Positions 1-9,225 of a stretch of 64,000 nt of DNA are shown one piece after another (position 1 is the stretch's first letter; each line of letters begins with the position of its first letter). The notes under the pieces are model-generated. The model was not told where the DNA came from. It did not search any database and saw nothing but the letters and a program-made list of their open reading frames with translations. The translations under genes and the position numbers were made by a program. The DNA is taken from NCBI GenBank assembly GCA_963825595.1, contig CAWGUE010000019.1:135439-199438 (forward strand), in the 5' to 3' direction. The DNA comes from JARFQH01 sp963825595 (GTDB taxonomy: Bacteria > Desulfobacterota > Desulfobacteria > Desulfobacterales > SG8-13).

Positions 1-126
1 TAGGTTTAAATACGAGCACCGCCGCTGAAACGGGGAGCCTCTCCCGGTTCAGCCATTAACACCGTACTGCCAAGTGCCATCGTTTTTCAACGGCCTGTCA
101 AATTCGATCGGGTGCATTAACGACAC
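1..126. other. window edge before cobS, no gene recognised
   Basis: These bases precede cobS. No frame reads as a recognisable protein end, and no clear cobalamin-riboswitch core is visible in the short stretch available. The upstream part of the cobamide operon, if there is one, lies outside the window. Confidence 0.4.
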
Positions 127-855
127 ATGAAAGCCTTTGTCAACGCTCTGCAGTTCATAACCATATTGCCTCTGGGGAGGCCCGGGAAATTCGCGCCGTC
201 CCGCATGCTCCCGTATTTCCCGCTCGTGGGCATCATGCTCGGGGCGATGCTACTGCTGCTAGACTCCTTTTTTACACAGCTTTGGTCCCGTCCGGTGGTC
301 TCACTTCTGGACGTCTGTTTCCTGGTGGCCGTCACCGGTGCCTTCCATTTGGACGGTCTGGGCGACACCGCCGACGGACTATACGGGCATCGCAGTCGTG
401 AAGCGGCTCTGGAAATTATGAAAGACAGCCGTGTGGGTGTCATGGGGCTCGTTGCGATTGTCTGTTGCCTGGCACTGAAATGGGCCGGCATAGCCGGTCT
501 GGAAAACCATCGCGGGCTGTTGTTGATGATCATACCGGCCTATGCCCGCACCAGCATCCTAGTCGGCATCCGCATGCTGCCGTACGCCCGGGCGCAGGGG
601 GGCACCGGAAAGGCATTTTTTAACGATAAACCGGGTATCGTCGCTTTCTGGGGTGTGATCCCGCCTGTTTTGCTTTCGTTCATCTGCGGCTGGCGGGGGA
701 TCCTGCTGAACGCGGCCTTCATAGCCGTGGTGACGGTGACCTTGATCTTCTACAAACGCAAAATGAACGGAATCACTGGAGACATGCTGGGTGCATTGGC
801 CGAGGTGAGTGAGGCATCGATGTTTCTGGTCGTTTCCGTGGGAGGCCTGCCATGA
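127..855 (+). CDS. cobS: adenosylcobinamide-GDP ribazoletransferase (cobalamin synthase)
   Basis: CobS is an integral membrane enzyme that joins adenosylcobinamide-GDP to alpha-ribazole (or its phosphate) in the last steps of cobamide assembly. The 242-residue product has the family length. The signature HLDGLGDTADGLYG lies at about residues 74-87, inside a chain of hydrophobic segments. The stop overlaps the next gene (ATGA), so translation is probably coupled to cobD. It heads a run cobS-cobD-cbiB-cbiR that is all late cobamide synthesis or salvage. Confidence is high from the motif and the neighbours. Confidence 0.96.
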   Translation: MKAFVNALQFITILPLGRPGKFAPSRMLPYFPLVGIMLGAMLLLLDSFFTQLWSRPVVSLLDVCFLVAVTGAFHLDGLGDTADGLYGHRSREAALEIMKDSRVGVMGLVAIVCCLALKWAGIAGLENHRGLLLMIIPAYARTSILVGIRMLPYARAQGGTGKAFFNDKPGIVAFWGVIPPVLLSFICGWRGILLNAAFIAVVTVTLIFYKRKMNGITGDMLGALAEVSEASMFLVVSVGGLP

Positions 856-1997
856 TCCAGGGACATGGCGGCGACATATTTGCCATAGCCGCAAACATCG
901 GGTGTCAGCCTGAAGAAATTGTCGATTTTAGCAGCAATATGAACCCTCTGGGGCCGCCCGCCGAATTAATGAGCTTCCTGGCGGATTCCCTAAACCGGAT
1001 CACCTTTTTACCCGACCCCGGAGCACGCCCGGCCATCGAGGCTTTTGCCAAATATCACGATTTGCCGCCGGGCCAGGTCATGGCTGGAAACGGCACCACT
1101 CAGCTCATTTACGCGCTCCCTCAGGTGCTGCAGACTTCCCGGGCCCTGATTTTGAGTCCCACATATTCGGACTACGCAGATGCCTGCCGGATGAATCGAG
1201 TTCCGCACACCGTTCTGTCTGCACCTGAATCGACGAGTTTCACACCCGATTTTGTAGAATTGAGGCAGGCCGCCGCTGGTGCGGACACGGTTTTTATCTG
1301 CCGCCCCAACAATCCGACCGGCCGAATGATACCCGCAGATGTCATCGACCATCTGAGCCGTGAACTTCCGCAAACCAGATTTGTGGTCGATGAGTCGTAT
1401 CTCCCCTTTGTCGATGTGTCCCGGGGACACAGCCTGGTGAAAAACCACCGGGATAACGTGATTGTCCTGCATTCACTGTCCAAAATTTTCAGGATTCCAG
1501 GATTGCGTGTCGGGTTTTTGGTGGCCGCCCGGGAAATCATCCGAAGGTTCGAAGCCTATCAGAAACCTTGGAGTGTCAACGGCCTGGCGCAAGCAGCGGT
1601 CGAATATTTGATGACGCACGTCGAACTATCGGAAAGATTCATCGATCAAACCCGCCAATTCGTGAACCAGGAGAAGGCACTTTTCGTTGACAGTCTGAAA
1701 CGACACTCCGAGATAACCGTCATACCGAGCGATACCGTTTTCATACTGTCGCGGCTGCCTGAAGGTCAGGCTGCATCAGAGCTCAAATCCCGGTTGCTGA
1801 GCCAAAAAATTTTGATCCGTGATTGTTCAAATTTCAACGGTCTCAGCAAGCGCTACTTTCGGATATCGCTTAAATCGAGTGCAAACAACCGGTATTTAAA
1901 CGAAAAATTGATTCAGTACTTCCCCAGCGCAATCGCGAACAGGTATGCCGTTTCGCAACTTGCAGACAGCAGAATCGGTCCTTCGGATGATCATTGA
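852..1997 (+). CDS. cobD: threonine-phosphate decarboxylase CobD (PLP aminotransferase fold)
   Basis: The enzyme decarboxylates L-threonine O-3-phosphate to aminopropanol phosphate, the linker of the cobamide nucleotide loop. The 381-residue protein is a class I/II aminotransferase-fold enzyme. NNPTG is at about 153-157, and the PLP-binding lysine is probably K211 in HSLSKIFRIPGLRVGF. The opening FSSNMNPLG segment is typical of CobD/HisC-like proteins. HisC (histidinol-phosphate aminotransferase) is the main alternative by fold, but the overlap with cobS and cbiB makes CobD far more likely. The 3' end overlaps the cbiB start by 11 bases. Confidence 0.93.
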   Translation: MIQGHGGDIFAIAANIGCQPEEIVDFSSNMNPLGPPAELMSFLADSLNRITFLPDPGARPAIEAFAKYHDLPPGQVMAGNGTTQLIYALPQVLQTSRALILSPTYSDYADACRMNRVPHTVLSAPESTSFTPDFVELRQAAAGADTVFICRPNNPTGRMIPADVIDHLSRELPQTRFVVDESYLPFVDVSRGHSLVKNHRDNVIVLHSLSKIFRIPGLRVGFLVAAREIIRRFEAYQKPWSVNGLAQAAVEYLMTHVELSERFIDQTRQFVNQEKALFVDSLKRHSEITVIPSDTVFILSRLPEGQAASELKSRLLSQKILIRDCSNFNGLSKRYFRISLKSSANNRYLNEKLIQYFPSAIANRYAVSQLADSRIGPSDDH

Positions 1998-2952
1998 CGT
2001 TGCCGCGCTGACGGTTCTCCCGACCGCCTTGGCCCTCGACCTGTTCCTGGGTGACCCCGAACGCGCTCCCCATCCGGTCAGGTGGATGGGACGGACGATC
2101 GAACTTGCAGAACCGGTTTTTCGAAAACAAATCACGAGCGATTTGCGGGCCGGCCTGGCCTTTGCCCTGGCGCTGACACTTTTGGCCTGGATCGGCACCG
2201 TCGCTGTCGTTAACGCCGCTCACCATCTGCATCCGGTTCTGGGTTGGGCGGTTGAGGTGCTATTTGTCTATTTTGCCCTTTCGATCAAATCTCTCCGCCA
2301 GGCTGCTATAGGCGTTTACCGAGCCCTGAAAATGGATTCGCTGAATGAAGCCAAACAGCGTTTGGCCATGATCGTGGGCCGTGACGTGGAAAAACTCTCC
2401 CGCAGGGGAGTCATCCGTGCCGCCGTCGAAACGGTGGCTGAAAATCTCGTTGACGGTGTGATGTCGCCCGTTTTTTACACGGCTATCGGCGGCGCGCCAC
2501 TTGCCATGGCTTTCAAAATGGTCAGCACCCTGGATTCCATGGTCGGTTACAAGACAACGCAATATATGAATTTCGGCAAAGCGGCGGCGCGAATGGACGA
2601 CTTTGCCAACTACATTCCGGCCCGCCTTGCCATTCCGGTTATCGCTATTGCCGCTCAGATTCTTTACGGTACCGGAAAAAGAGCATGGCGCACCGCCCTG
2701 CGGGAAGGCGGTCGGCACAGAAGCCCCAATGCCGGTAGACCGGAAGCGACTTTTGCCGGCGCATTGGCACTGAAACTCGGCGGTCCGAACAGCTACCACG
2801 GGACCCTGGTGCACAAACCCTACATCGGGACCCTTTTCGGTGCGGCCGAGCCGGTCCATATTCTTCAGGCCTGTCAATTGATGTTCCTGAGCGCTTTGCT
2901 GTGGGCGCTCGGCTGCTGGACATGCAGCAGCCTCTTTGCCGTTCTGGTCTGA
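1987..2952 (+). CDS. cbiB: adenosylcobinamide-phosphate synthase CbiB
   Basis: CbiB attaches aminopropanol (phosphate) to adenosylcobyric acid, giving adenosylcobinamide (phosphate); it is a membrane protein. The signature DLFLGDPERAPHPVRWMG is near residues 18-35, followed by several hydrophobic helices and the conserved block around RVDGVMSPVFY-type residues (here LVDGVMSPVFYTAIGG). The frame is open from 1945, but the ATG at 1987 gives the usual family N-terminus and an 11-base overlap with the cobD stop, so it is preferred; this gives 321 residues. It supplies the substrate that CobU/CobS act on next. Confidence 0.95.
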   Translation: MIIDVAALTVLPTALALDLFLGDPERAPHPVRWMGRTIELAEPVFRKQITSDLRAGLAFALALTLLAWIGTVAVVNAAHHLHPVLGWAVEVLFVYFALSIKSLRQAAIGVYRALKMDSLNEAKQRLAMIVGRDVEKLSRRGVIRAAVETVAENLVDGVMSPVFYTAIGGAPLAMAFKMVSTLDSMVGYKTTQYMNFGKAAARMDDFANYIPARLAIPVIAIAAQILYGTGKRAWRTALREGGRHRSPNAGRPEATFAGALALKLGGPNSYHGTLVHKPYIGTLFGAAEPVHILQACQLMFLSALLWALGCWTCSSLFAVLV

Positions 2953-3025
2953 TGACACCCGAGGCGGTTGAGTGCATTAACTGCACGATATGCCGACCGG
3001 TTAGCATTCCGTGGCGAGTTACTGC

Positions 3026-3856
3026 ATGGTTCCATTCCTAAGCACGTCCTATAAGAACAGATTTGCATTCCGACTGGGAACCACTTCATTCATATACCCG
3101 GACGGCTATGCGGCCAATGTGCGGCTTCTGGCGCCCTGCTTTGACGAGATCGAGCTTTTAATGTTCGAAAGCCGGGAGCCGCAGTCCTTGCCGTCCAAAG
3201 CTGAAATCGCTGCGCTCCAGCAGCTGGCAAGGGATTTCGGGATCCGTTACAACGTGCATCTTCCCTATGATGTGGCGCCCGGCGGGCGGAATGCCGTCCA
3301 ACGTCGGCACGCGGTGGAAGCACTGCGGCGGGTTATCGACCTTACAATCGCTCTCGAGCCGACGTCCTACACACTCCACCTGGCCTATGGAGAGAACCAG
3401 CGGAAACCGGATACGGTCGCCCGGTGGAAGGATCGCGTCCGGCAAAGCCTCAACCAGATCGTCGGGCCGGATATCCCCGGTCGGGCGCTGTCGATTGAAA
3501 ATCTGGATTATCCCCTGCAATGGCTGGATGAACTCATCACCGAACACGATCTTGCTCTTTGCCTGGACATCGGCCACCTGCTCATATTCGGCGATGATTT
3601 GACGGACACGTTTGCCCGCTACCGGGACCGAATAGCCCTTATACATCTGCACGGCGTTCGTGAAGGGCAGGATCATCTATCATTGGACCGATTGACCAGA
3701 TCCGACAAGCTGGCGGTAGCGACAATTCTTAGAAATTACACCCACAGCGTTTCGCTGGAAGTTTTCCGGTTCGATTATCTTTGCTCATCATTAGAGATAC
3801 TTGAGAAATTTCAGTATTCATGGGAGGATCATGCAGCACCAACGCAGAGGAGGTGA
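3026..3856 (+). CDS. cbiR: probable cobamide-remodelling phosphodiesterase CbiR (AP-endonuclease-2-like TIM barrel)
   Basis: This is a sugar-phosphate-isomerase/AP-endonuclease-2-like TIM barrel of about 276 residues. Visible blocks are FRLGTTSFIYP (15-25), EIELLMFE (41-48), NVHLPYD (76-82), LHLAYGEN (117-124), IENLDYP (157-163), DIGH (181-184) and HLHG..EGQDHLSL (207-220). The His, Glu and Asp residues fit a metal-binding active site. The described CbiR enzyme cleaves the phosphoribosyl bond of cobamides so that the lower ligand can be exchanged by CobS and related enzymes. The RLGTTSFI...ELLMFE start and the position directly after cobS-cobD-cbiB support that role over a generic isomerase. 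A GTG start at 3011 is possible; the ATG at 3026 is used here. Confidence 0.8.
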   Translation: MVPFLSTSYKNRFAFRLGTTSFIYPDGYAANVRLLAPCFDEIELLMFESREPQSLPSKAEIAALQQLARDFGIRYNVHLPYDVAPGGRNAVQRRHAVEALRRVIDLTIALEPTSYTLHLAYGENQRKPDTVARWKDRVRQSLNQIVGPDIPGRALSIENLDYPLQWLDELITEHDLALCLDIGHLLIFGDDLTDTFARYRDRIALIHLHGVREGQDHLSLDRLTRSDKLAVATILRNYTHSVSLEVFRFDYLCSSLEILEKFQYSWEDHAAPTQRR

Positions 3857-3861
3857 GACCA

Positions 3862-4245
3862 ATGAACATCCAGACCCATCGAAAAATCGACCATGATCTC
3901 TGCGGCCGGCCTCTCGGCATTGAAGACGGTTTCAGTCGGGTCGAAATGCTCACGACTGCAGACATGGCGGTGGACGAAACCGGCCTTGTGCACGGCGGGT
4001 TTATCTTCGGGCTGGCAGACCATGCGGCCATGATCGCTGTCAACCATCCCAATGTCGTGCTGGGCGCTGCCGAGGTCAAGTTCCTGCTGCCGGTCAAATC
4101 CGGTGAGACGGTTATTGCAGAGGCCCAGGTGGAAAACCGGTCGGGCAAGAAACACATCGTTAAAACGATGGTTAAGCGTGATGACGATACGGTCTTCGAA
4201 GGCACATTCACTTGCTTTGTGCTGGATCGCCACGTACTGGAATAA
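3862..4245 (+). CDS. PaaI-like hotdog-fold thioesterase
   Basis: A 127-residue hotdog-fold protein with the acyl-CoA thioesterase signature VHGGFIFGLADHAAM at about 43-57, where HGG and the downstream Asp are typical of the PaaI/4HBT families. The start at 3862 is set by a strong ribosome-binding site (gaggaggtg) ending about nine bases upstream; the frame is open back to 3820, but that part overlaps cbiR. The substrate cannot be read from the sequence. The following GMC oxidoreductase, 38 bases on, suggests a joint role in lipid or sterol-like compound metabolism. This is inference only. Confidence 0.82.
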   Translation: MNIQTHRKIDHDLCGRPLGIEDGFSRVEMLTTADMAVDETGLVHGGFIFGLADHAAMIAVNHPNVVLGAAEVKFLLPVKSGETVIAEAQVENRSGKKHIVKTMVKRDDDTVFEGTFTCFVLDRHVLE

Positions 4246-4283
4246 AAGCAATTCAATCCACGCCCAAGCGTCGCGGGGGGGCC

Positions 4284-5921
4284 ATGTCCTCAGACAGCAA
4301 CACGTTTGATATCGTTGTCATCGGTTCCGGGTTCGGCGGTAGCGTCAGCGCGTTGCGACTGGCCGAAAAAGGGTACTCGGTGGCGGTGTTGGAAGCCGGC
4401 CGACGCTATCGTGACCAGGACTTTCCCAAGAGCAACTGGAATGTTTTTCGGTCGATCTGGTTTCCGCTTCTACGGTGCTTCGGAATGCTGCGGATCAGCT
4501 TTCTTTCGGACGTGATGATTCTCAGCTGGGCCGGCGTCGGCGGCGGGAGTCTGGGATACGCCGGCACCCTCCTGGAGCCTCCGGACGCGTTCTTTGAAAA
4601 TTTCCCGTGGTCGAAAACGAACGATTGGAAGGCCGCTTTAGCTCCCCATTATCGGACCGCCCGACGCATGCTGGGGATCTGTCGGATCAAGGAACTTTCA
4701 CCCACGGACGAAATCATGCACGCAGTGGCGCAGGACCTGGATTGCAGCGACACCTTTCGTCTCCAGGATGTCGGTGTCTTTTTCGGGGAACCGGAAAAGA
4801 CCGTACCCGATCCCTATTTCGACGGTCGTGGACCGGATCGTTCCGGTTGCCGGCTCTGCGGTGGCTGCATGGTCGGATGTCGTTACAACGCCAAGAACAC
4901 ATTGGTCAAAAATTACCTCTATCTGGCCGAACGGATGGGCGTCAGCGTGTTTCCCGAAACCAAGGCCACTCTGATTCGCGAAGCTACGGACGGCGGTTAC
5001 TTGATAGAGACCGTAAGTTCAACCGCAATGCTCAAACGCCGGCCACGCACTTTCAAGGCGACACGACTGGTGCTTTCGGCCGGTGTGCTTGGAACCCTCT
5101 CGCTCTTGCTGCGTTGCCGGGCAGAGGGCACCTTGACCCGGCTTTCACCCATGCTCGGCTGTCGTGTCCGTACCAACAGCGAATCCCTCACCGGCGCCAC
5201 GGCCAGAGACAAGGGAGTGGACTATTCAAGAGGTGTGGCGATAACCTCCAGCATTTATCCTGATGCGGTGACCCATATCGAGCCGGTTCGGTTTCCGGCC
5301 GGATCGGATTTGCTGGGTTTCCTTGTGGCGACCCGATTCACTGAAAATGCCCCGGCGTTGCTGCGGCGGTTGAAATGGCTTGCCGGCATTTTCCGACATC
5401 CCTTGTCCAGTTTGCGCTTTCTCTGGCCTTTCGGTTGGGCCCGGCGGACGATCATTCTGCTGATCATGCAATCCTTAGATAACAGCGTGAGGGTCTATCG
5501 CAAACGCCGGTGGTGGTGGCCGTTTTACCCGACCCTGATATCCCGTCGCGAACACGGCCGTGAAAAGGTGCCGGCCTGCATTCCACAAGCCCAGGCGGCC
5601 ACCAGGGTTCTGGCAGAAAAAATGACCGGCGTGCCTCAGAATGCCATCAACGAGGTTCTGCTCGACGTCGGAACAACGGCTCATATCTTGGGCGGGTGCG
5701 TTATCGGGCCAAATTCTCAAAAAGGGGTCATCGACGGGTGCAACCAGGTGTTCGGATATGAAGGGCTCTACGTGGTGGACGGATCAATGCTTCCTGCCAA
5801 CCTGGGTGTCAATCCCAGTCTAACGATAACCGCTATGGCCGAATACGCCATGAGTCACATCCCGCCGAAAGGCAAGGCCGGTTCCGGCGCACATGCGGAC
5901 GCCAACCGCAAACATGGATAA
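4284..5921 (+). CDS. GMC-family FAD oxidoreductase (cholesterol-oxidase-like)
   Basis: An FAD-dependent glucose-methanol-choline oxidoreductase of 545 residues. The dinucleotide-binding motif GSGFGGS is at 14-20 with LEAGRR near 36-41. The C-terminal FAD block VVDGSMLPANLGVNPSLT near 500-517 is typical of the family. A cysteine cluster CRLCGGCMVGCRYNAKNT lies near residues 190-207 (CxxCxxCxxxC), recalling an Fe-S or zinc site; similar cysteines occur in the cholesterol-oxidase-like branch. Start at 4284 is chosen because a G-rich ribosome-binding site (gcggggggg) precedes it; an open frame extends back to 4212 over the thioesterase end. The substrate is unknown: an alcohol, sterol or steroid-like compound. 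Confidence 0.85.
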   Translation: MSSDSNTFDIVVIGSGFGGSVSALRLAEKGYSVAVLEAGRRYRDQDFPKSNWNVFRSIWFPLLRCFGMLRISFLSDVMILSWAGVGGGSLGYAGTLLEPPDAFFENFPWSKTNDWKAALAPHYRTARRMLGICRIKELSPTDEIMHAVAQDLDCSDTFRLQDVGVFFGEPEKTVPDPYFDGRGPDRSGCRLCGGCMVGCRYNAKNTLVKNYLYLAERMGVSVFPETKATLIREATDGGYLIETVSSTAMLKRRPRTFKATRLVLSAGVLGTLSLLLRCRAEGTLTRLSPMLGCRVRTNSESLTGATARDKGVDYSRGVAITSSIYPDAVTHIEPVRFPAGSDLLGFLVATRFTENAPALLRRLKWLAGIFRHPLSSLRFLWPFGWARRTIILLIMQSLDNSVRVYRKRRWWWPFYPTLISRREHGREKVPACIPQAQAATRVLAEKMTGVPQNAINEVLLDVGTTAHILGGCVIGPNSQKGVIDGCNQVFGYEGLYVVDGSMLPANLGVNPSLTITAMAEYAMSHIPPKGKAGSGAHADANRKHG

Positions 5922-5928
5922 CTGCCCC

Positions 5929-8900
5929 ATGCCGCATTTTACCGTTTTCAGCAGCAATCGCCTCGAAATTCTCGCCGACCGGTTGGCGGATATCGTTCGC
6001 CGCCCTTTTTCGTCGGCCCTCGAAGCCGAGGCCATTATCGTGCAAAGTCGCGGTATGGAGCGCTGGATATCGATGGCCCTGGCCCGCCGCAACAACATTT
6101 GTGCCAATGTGTGGTATCCTTTTCCCAACGCTTTTCTTGCAACCATGTTCCGGCGAATTCTGCCGGATATTTCGCAGCCGTCACCATTCGACCGCGAGAT
6201 TCTGACATTTAGAATTCTAAAAACTCTTTCCGCCATTCTGGATCGGCCGCATTTTTCACCCCTCCGGCGCTACTTGGCCGATGATGATAACGGCCTCAAA
6301 GCGTATAAACTGTCTCTAATGCTGGCCGATCTGTACGATCAATACCTGGTTTTCCGGCCGGATCTGATTCTTCAATGGGAAGCGGGGCAGGGCGACGATT
6401 CTCCCGACGGTCGTTGGCAGGCCGAATTGTGGCGTGCTCTGGCCAGCGGAAAAGAAAAAAAGCATCGCGCATACCTGCAGCAGGAATTTCTGGCCCGGCT
6501 GGAGACCACTCCCGCTGCCGCGAGCGCTTTACCGTCACGGGTTTCCATTTTTGGAATTTCTTACCTACCGCCATACCACCTGCAGAGTTTTGTCGGCCTG
6601 TCGCGGATCGTTCCGGTTTATTTCTTCCTTCTGAGCCCCTGCCGCGAATTCTGGGCTGATATACTTACCGTAAGCGAGATGGACCGGTTGTCCAGAAAAT
6701 CGGTGCCAGAGGCCGGCGTTTCTGAGGCCCTGCACATGGAACAGGGGCATCCACTGTTGGCGTCAATGGGACACCTGGGAAAAGAATTCTTTTATTTGAT
6801 CAATCAGTATGACGTCCAAATAGAGGATTGCTTCGAACCGACGGACGGCACCGATCAGCTGTCGCGGCTCCAATCGGACATCCTGAACCTCGAAGACCGC
6901 GTGGCGCCGAGATTCCGCCCGGATGGCGCAGCAGATGCTGACCCTCCCGAAAATATTCAACCAGGGACCGAAAACTGTGCCGCCGATGGATCGATCCAAA
7001 TCCATTCCTGTCACAGCCCGATGCGGGAAATCGAAGTCCTCCGCGATAACCTGCTGGCCCTCTTTGAGGAAGATCCCGATCTCAAGCCCCGGGATGTGAT
7101 TGTCATGGCCCCCGACATCGGCGCATACGCCCCCTATGTAAGCGCCGTATTTGACACCCGGGAAGGGGACAATCCGGCCATTCCATTTGGAATCGCCGAC
7201 CAGAGCACCCGCAGGGTGAGCCCTGTGGTCCGCAGTTTCCTTTCCCTGCTCGATATGCCTGGCAGTCGCTTCGGTGCAAGCCGGGTTCTCGGCCTGCTCG
7301 GATCTGCCGGCATCAAAGAACGCTTTGGCCTGACGGGATCAGAAATAGAGACCATCGCACGCTGGACCGATCATGTGAACATTCGCTGGGGTCGTGATGC
7401 CGAGAGTCGGAAACGGAGAGGACTGCCCGGATACACGGACAACACCTGGCTGGCCGGTATCGAAAGACTCCTGCTCGGATATGCAATGCCCGGCCATGAC
7501 CAGGCGGCGATGTTTTCGGGTATCCTGCCCTATGATTATATCGAAGGCGGTGAAGCCCAAACGCTGGGCCGCTTTCTCGAATTTCTCAGCCGCCTTTTCG
7601 AATTCTCCGACCGACTCGATAGCGCCTTTTCACCGGCGGCCTGGCAATCCGTTCTGTCGGAGATGCTGAATGGATTCATTGCCATAGACGAGAGCACCGA
7701 GAGGGACATACACTATTTGCACAGCTGCCTGGAGGCGTTCGGCCGACTGGAAAACCTGACCGAATTCTTGGAACCGCTCACGTTGGAAGTGGTCAGGGCT
7801 CACATTGAAAACCAAATCGACGGGAGTTACGGCGAAGGCGGATTCCTTTCCGGCGGTGTAACGTTTTGTGCCATGCTTCCCATGCGCAGTATTCCTTTCA
7901 AGGTGGTCTGTCTGATCGGATTGGGCGCCGATGCCTTTCCCAGGGACGATCACTCCCTGGGATTCGACCTCATTGCCAGGCATCCACGACCCGGTGACAG
8001 ATCGCGGCGCAAGGACGACAAGTATTTGTTCCTGGAAGCCCTGGTATCTGCGCGCCGGAACCTTTACATCAGTTACGTCGGCCAGAGTGTTCAGGACAAC
8101 AGCCAAATCCCCCCATCGGTCCTCGTCAGTGAATTAATCGAGAACGTCGCGAAGGGATATGGGGTGCCTGAGGGTGACCTTGTGGTTCGGCACCCGTTGC
8201 AGGCGTACTCAAAGCGCTATTTCGATGAAAAAGAACCGGCCCTGTTCAGCTACTCTATGGAAAATTTCATCGCTGCCGCCGGTGCCGATACAACCAATGC
8301 CCCGCAGCCGTTTTTTACCGCGCCACTTTCAGAACCCCCGGCAGAATTTCGTACCCTTCGACTGGAGCACCTCTGCCAATTTTTCACGCACCCGGTGCGC
8401 TATCTGGCCAGGCGGCGTTTGCGACTTTACTTCGATGAGCCGGAGCACCGGTCTCAGGACAAGGAGAATTTCAATTTAGAAGCACTGGGCCGTTATCACC
8501 TGAAACAGGAGTTGTTCGGCGCCAGGCTTTCAGGCCATGTCCTGGATGATTATTTTTCCGTGCAAAAAGCCAGGGGCGACCTGCCGCCGGGCACTGTCGG
8601 ACGCGTCCTCTATGAACAACTGGAGCAGGAGACCGAGTGGTTTGCTGGGGAAATATCGGAATTCGTGGGGGACGAACCGGCCGAATGCGTTCCAATCGAT
8701 ATGGTCGTGGGGGAATTTCATTTGCAGGGGGCATTGAACGGGCTGTATCGGCAGGGGCGCATACAGGCGAGGTTTGCCCGGCGGAGAGCAAAGGATTGGC
8801 TTTCGATCTGGATATGTCACCTTATTGTTTGTGCCTTGGAAGGTCGCCGTTATCCCGCCGTCTCGACCCTTATCGATACTGACGGCGCGGTGCGCTTCAA

Positions 8901-9216
8901 ACCGGTTGACCGACCTGAAACCGTTCTGAAAGACTTACTTGAAAATTACCTGGAAGGTTTACGGCGTCCGCTGCACTTTTTCCCTGAACTCTCACACGGC
9001 TACGCACAAATGGTGACGGTTGACGGTAAAGAACCGCAAGCGGCTCTCATGGCGGCTCGAAAACTGTGGATCGGATCAGATTATCAAAAAGGTGTCTCGG
9101 AAGATCCCTATTACCGGTTGTGTTTCGGTGGGAGTGATCCATTTGACGATGAATTTCAGTCCCTGGCGCAAAAGGTCTTTACACCTATCCGCATACATGC
9201 CGAGATGTTGGGCTGA
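5929..9216 (+). CDS. recC: exodeoxyribonuclease V subunit gamma RecC
   Basis: RecC is the inactivated-helicase subunit of RecBCD that scans unwound DNA for Chi and splits the strands at double-strand breaks. The product is about 1095 residues, close to the E. coli length. It opens with FTVFSSNRLEILADRLADIV, has the conserved QSRGMERWISMALAR block near residue 35, and ends in the RecC nuclease-like fold. No Walker A is present, as expected. The start at 5929 (MPHFTVFSSN) matches family N-termini; the frame is open from 5893. It is separated from recB and recD by about 3 kb carrying three oppositely oriented genes, and its stop is 10 bases from the stop of the convergent HDOD gene. Confidence 0.95.
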   Translation: MPHFTVFSSNRLEILADRLADIVRRPFSSALEAEAIIVQSRGMERWISMALARRNNICANVWYPFPNAFLATMFRRILPDISQPSPFDREILTFRILKTLSAILDRPHFSPLRRYLADDDNGLKAYKLSLMLADLYDQYLVFRPDLILQWEAGQGDDSPDGRWQAELWRALASGKEKKHRAYLQQEFLARLETTPAAASALPSRVSIFGISYLPPYHLQSFVGLSRIVPVYFFLLSPCREFWADILTVSEMDRLSRKSVPEAGVSEALHMEQGHPLLASMGHLGKEFFYLINQYDVQIEDCFEPTDGTDQLSRLQSDILNLEDRVAPRFRPDGAADADPPENIQPGTENCAADGSIQIHSCHSPMREIEVLRDNLLALFEEDPDLKPRDVIVMAPDIGAYAPYVSAVFDTREGDNPAIPFGIADQSTRRVSPVVRSFLSLLDMPGSRFGASRVLGLLGSAGIKERFGLTGSEIETIARWTDHVNIRWGRDAESRKRRGLPGYTDNTWLAGIERLLLGYAMPGHDQAAMFSGILPYDYIEGGEAQTLGRFLEFLSRLFEFSDRLDSAFSPAAWQSVLSEMLNGFIAIDESTERDIHYLHSCLEAFGRLENLTEFLEPLTLEVVRAHIENQIDGSYGEGGFLSGGVTFCAMLPMRSIPFKVVCLIGLGADAFPRDDHSLGFDLIARHPRPGDRSRRKDDKYLFLEALVSARRNLYISYVGQSVQDNSQIPPSVLVSELIENVAKGYGVPEGDLVVRHPLQAYSKRYFDEKEPALFSYSMENFIAAAGADTTNAPQPFFTAPLSEPPAEFRTLRLEHLCQFFTHPVRYLARRRLRLYFDEPEHRSQDKENFNLEALGRYHLKQELFGARLSGHVLDDYFSVQKARGDLPPGTVGRVLYEQLEQETEWFAGEISEFVGDEPAECVPIDMVVGEFHLQGALNGLYRQGRIQARFARRRAKDWLSIWICHLIVCALEGRRYPAVSTLIDTDGAVRFKPVDRPETVLKDLLENYLEGLRRPLHFFPELSHGYAQMVTVDGKEPQAALMAARKLWIGSDYQKGVSEDPYYRLCFGGSDPFDDEFQSLAQKVFTPIRIHAEMLG

Positions 9217-9225
9217 AGTGAACCG

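Noticed and set aside
1..126. Cobalamin riboswitch before cobS
   Set aside because: The conserved core was not seen in the bases available; the region is cut by the window edge.
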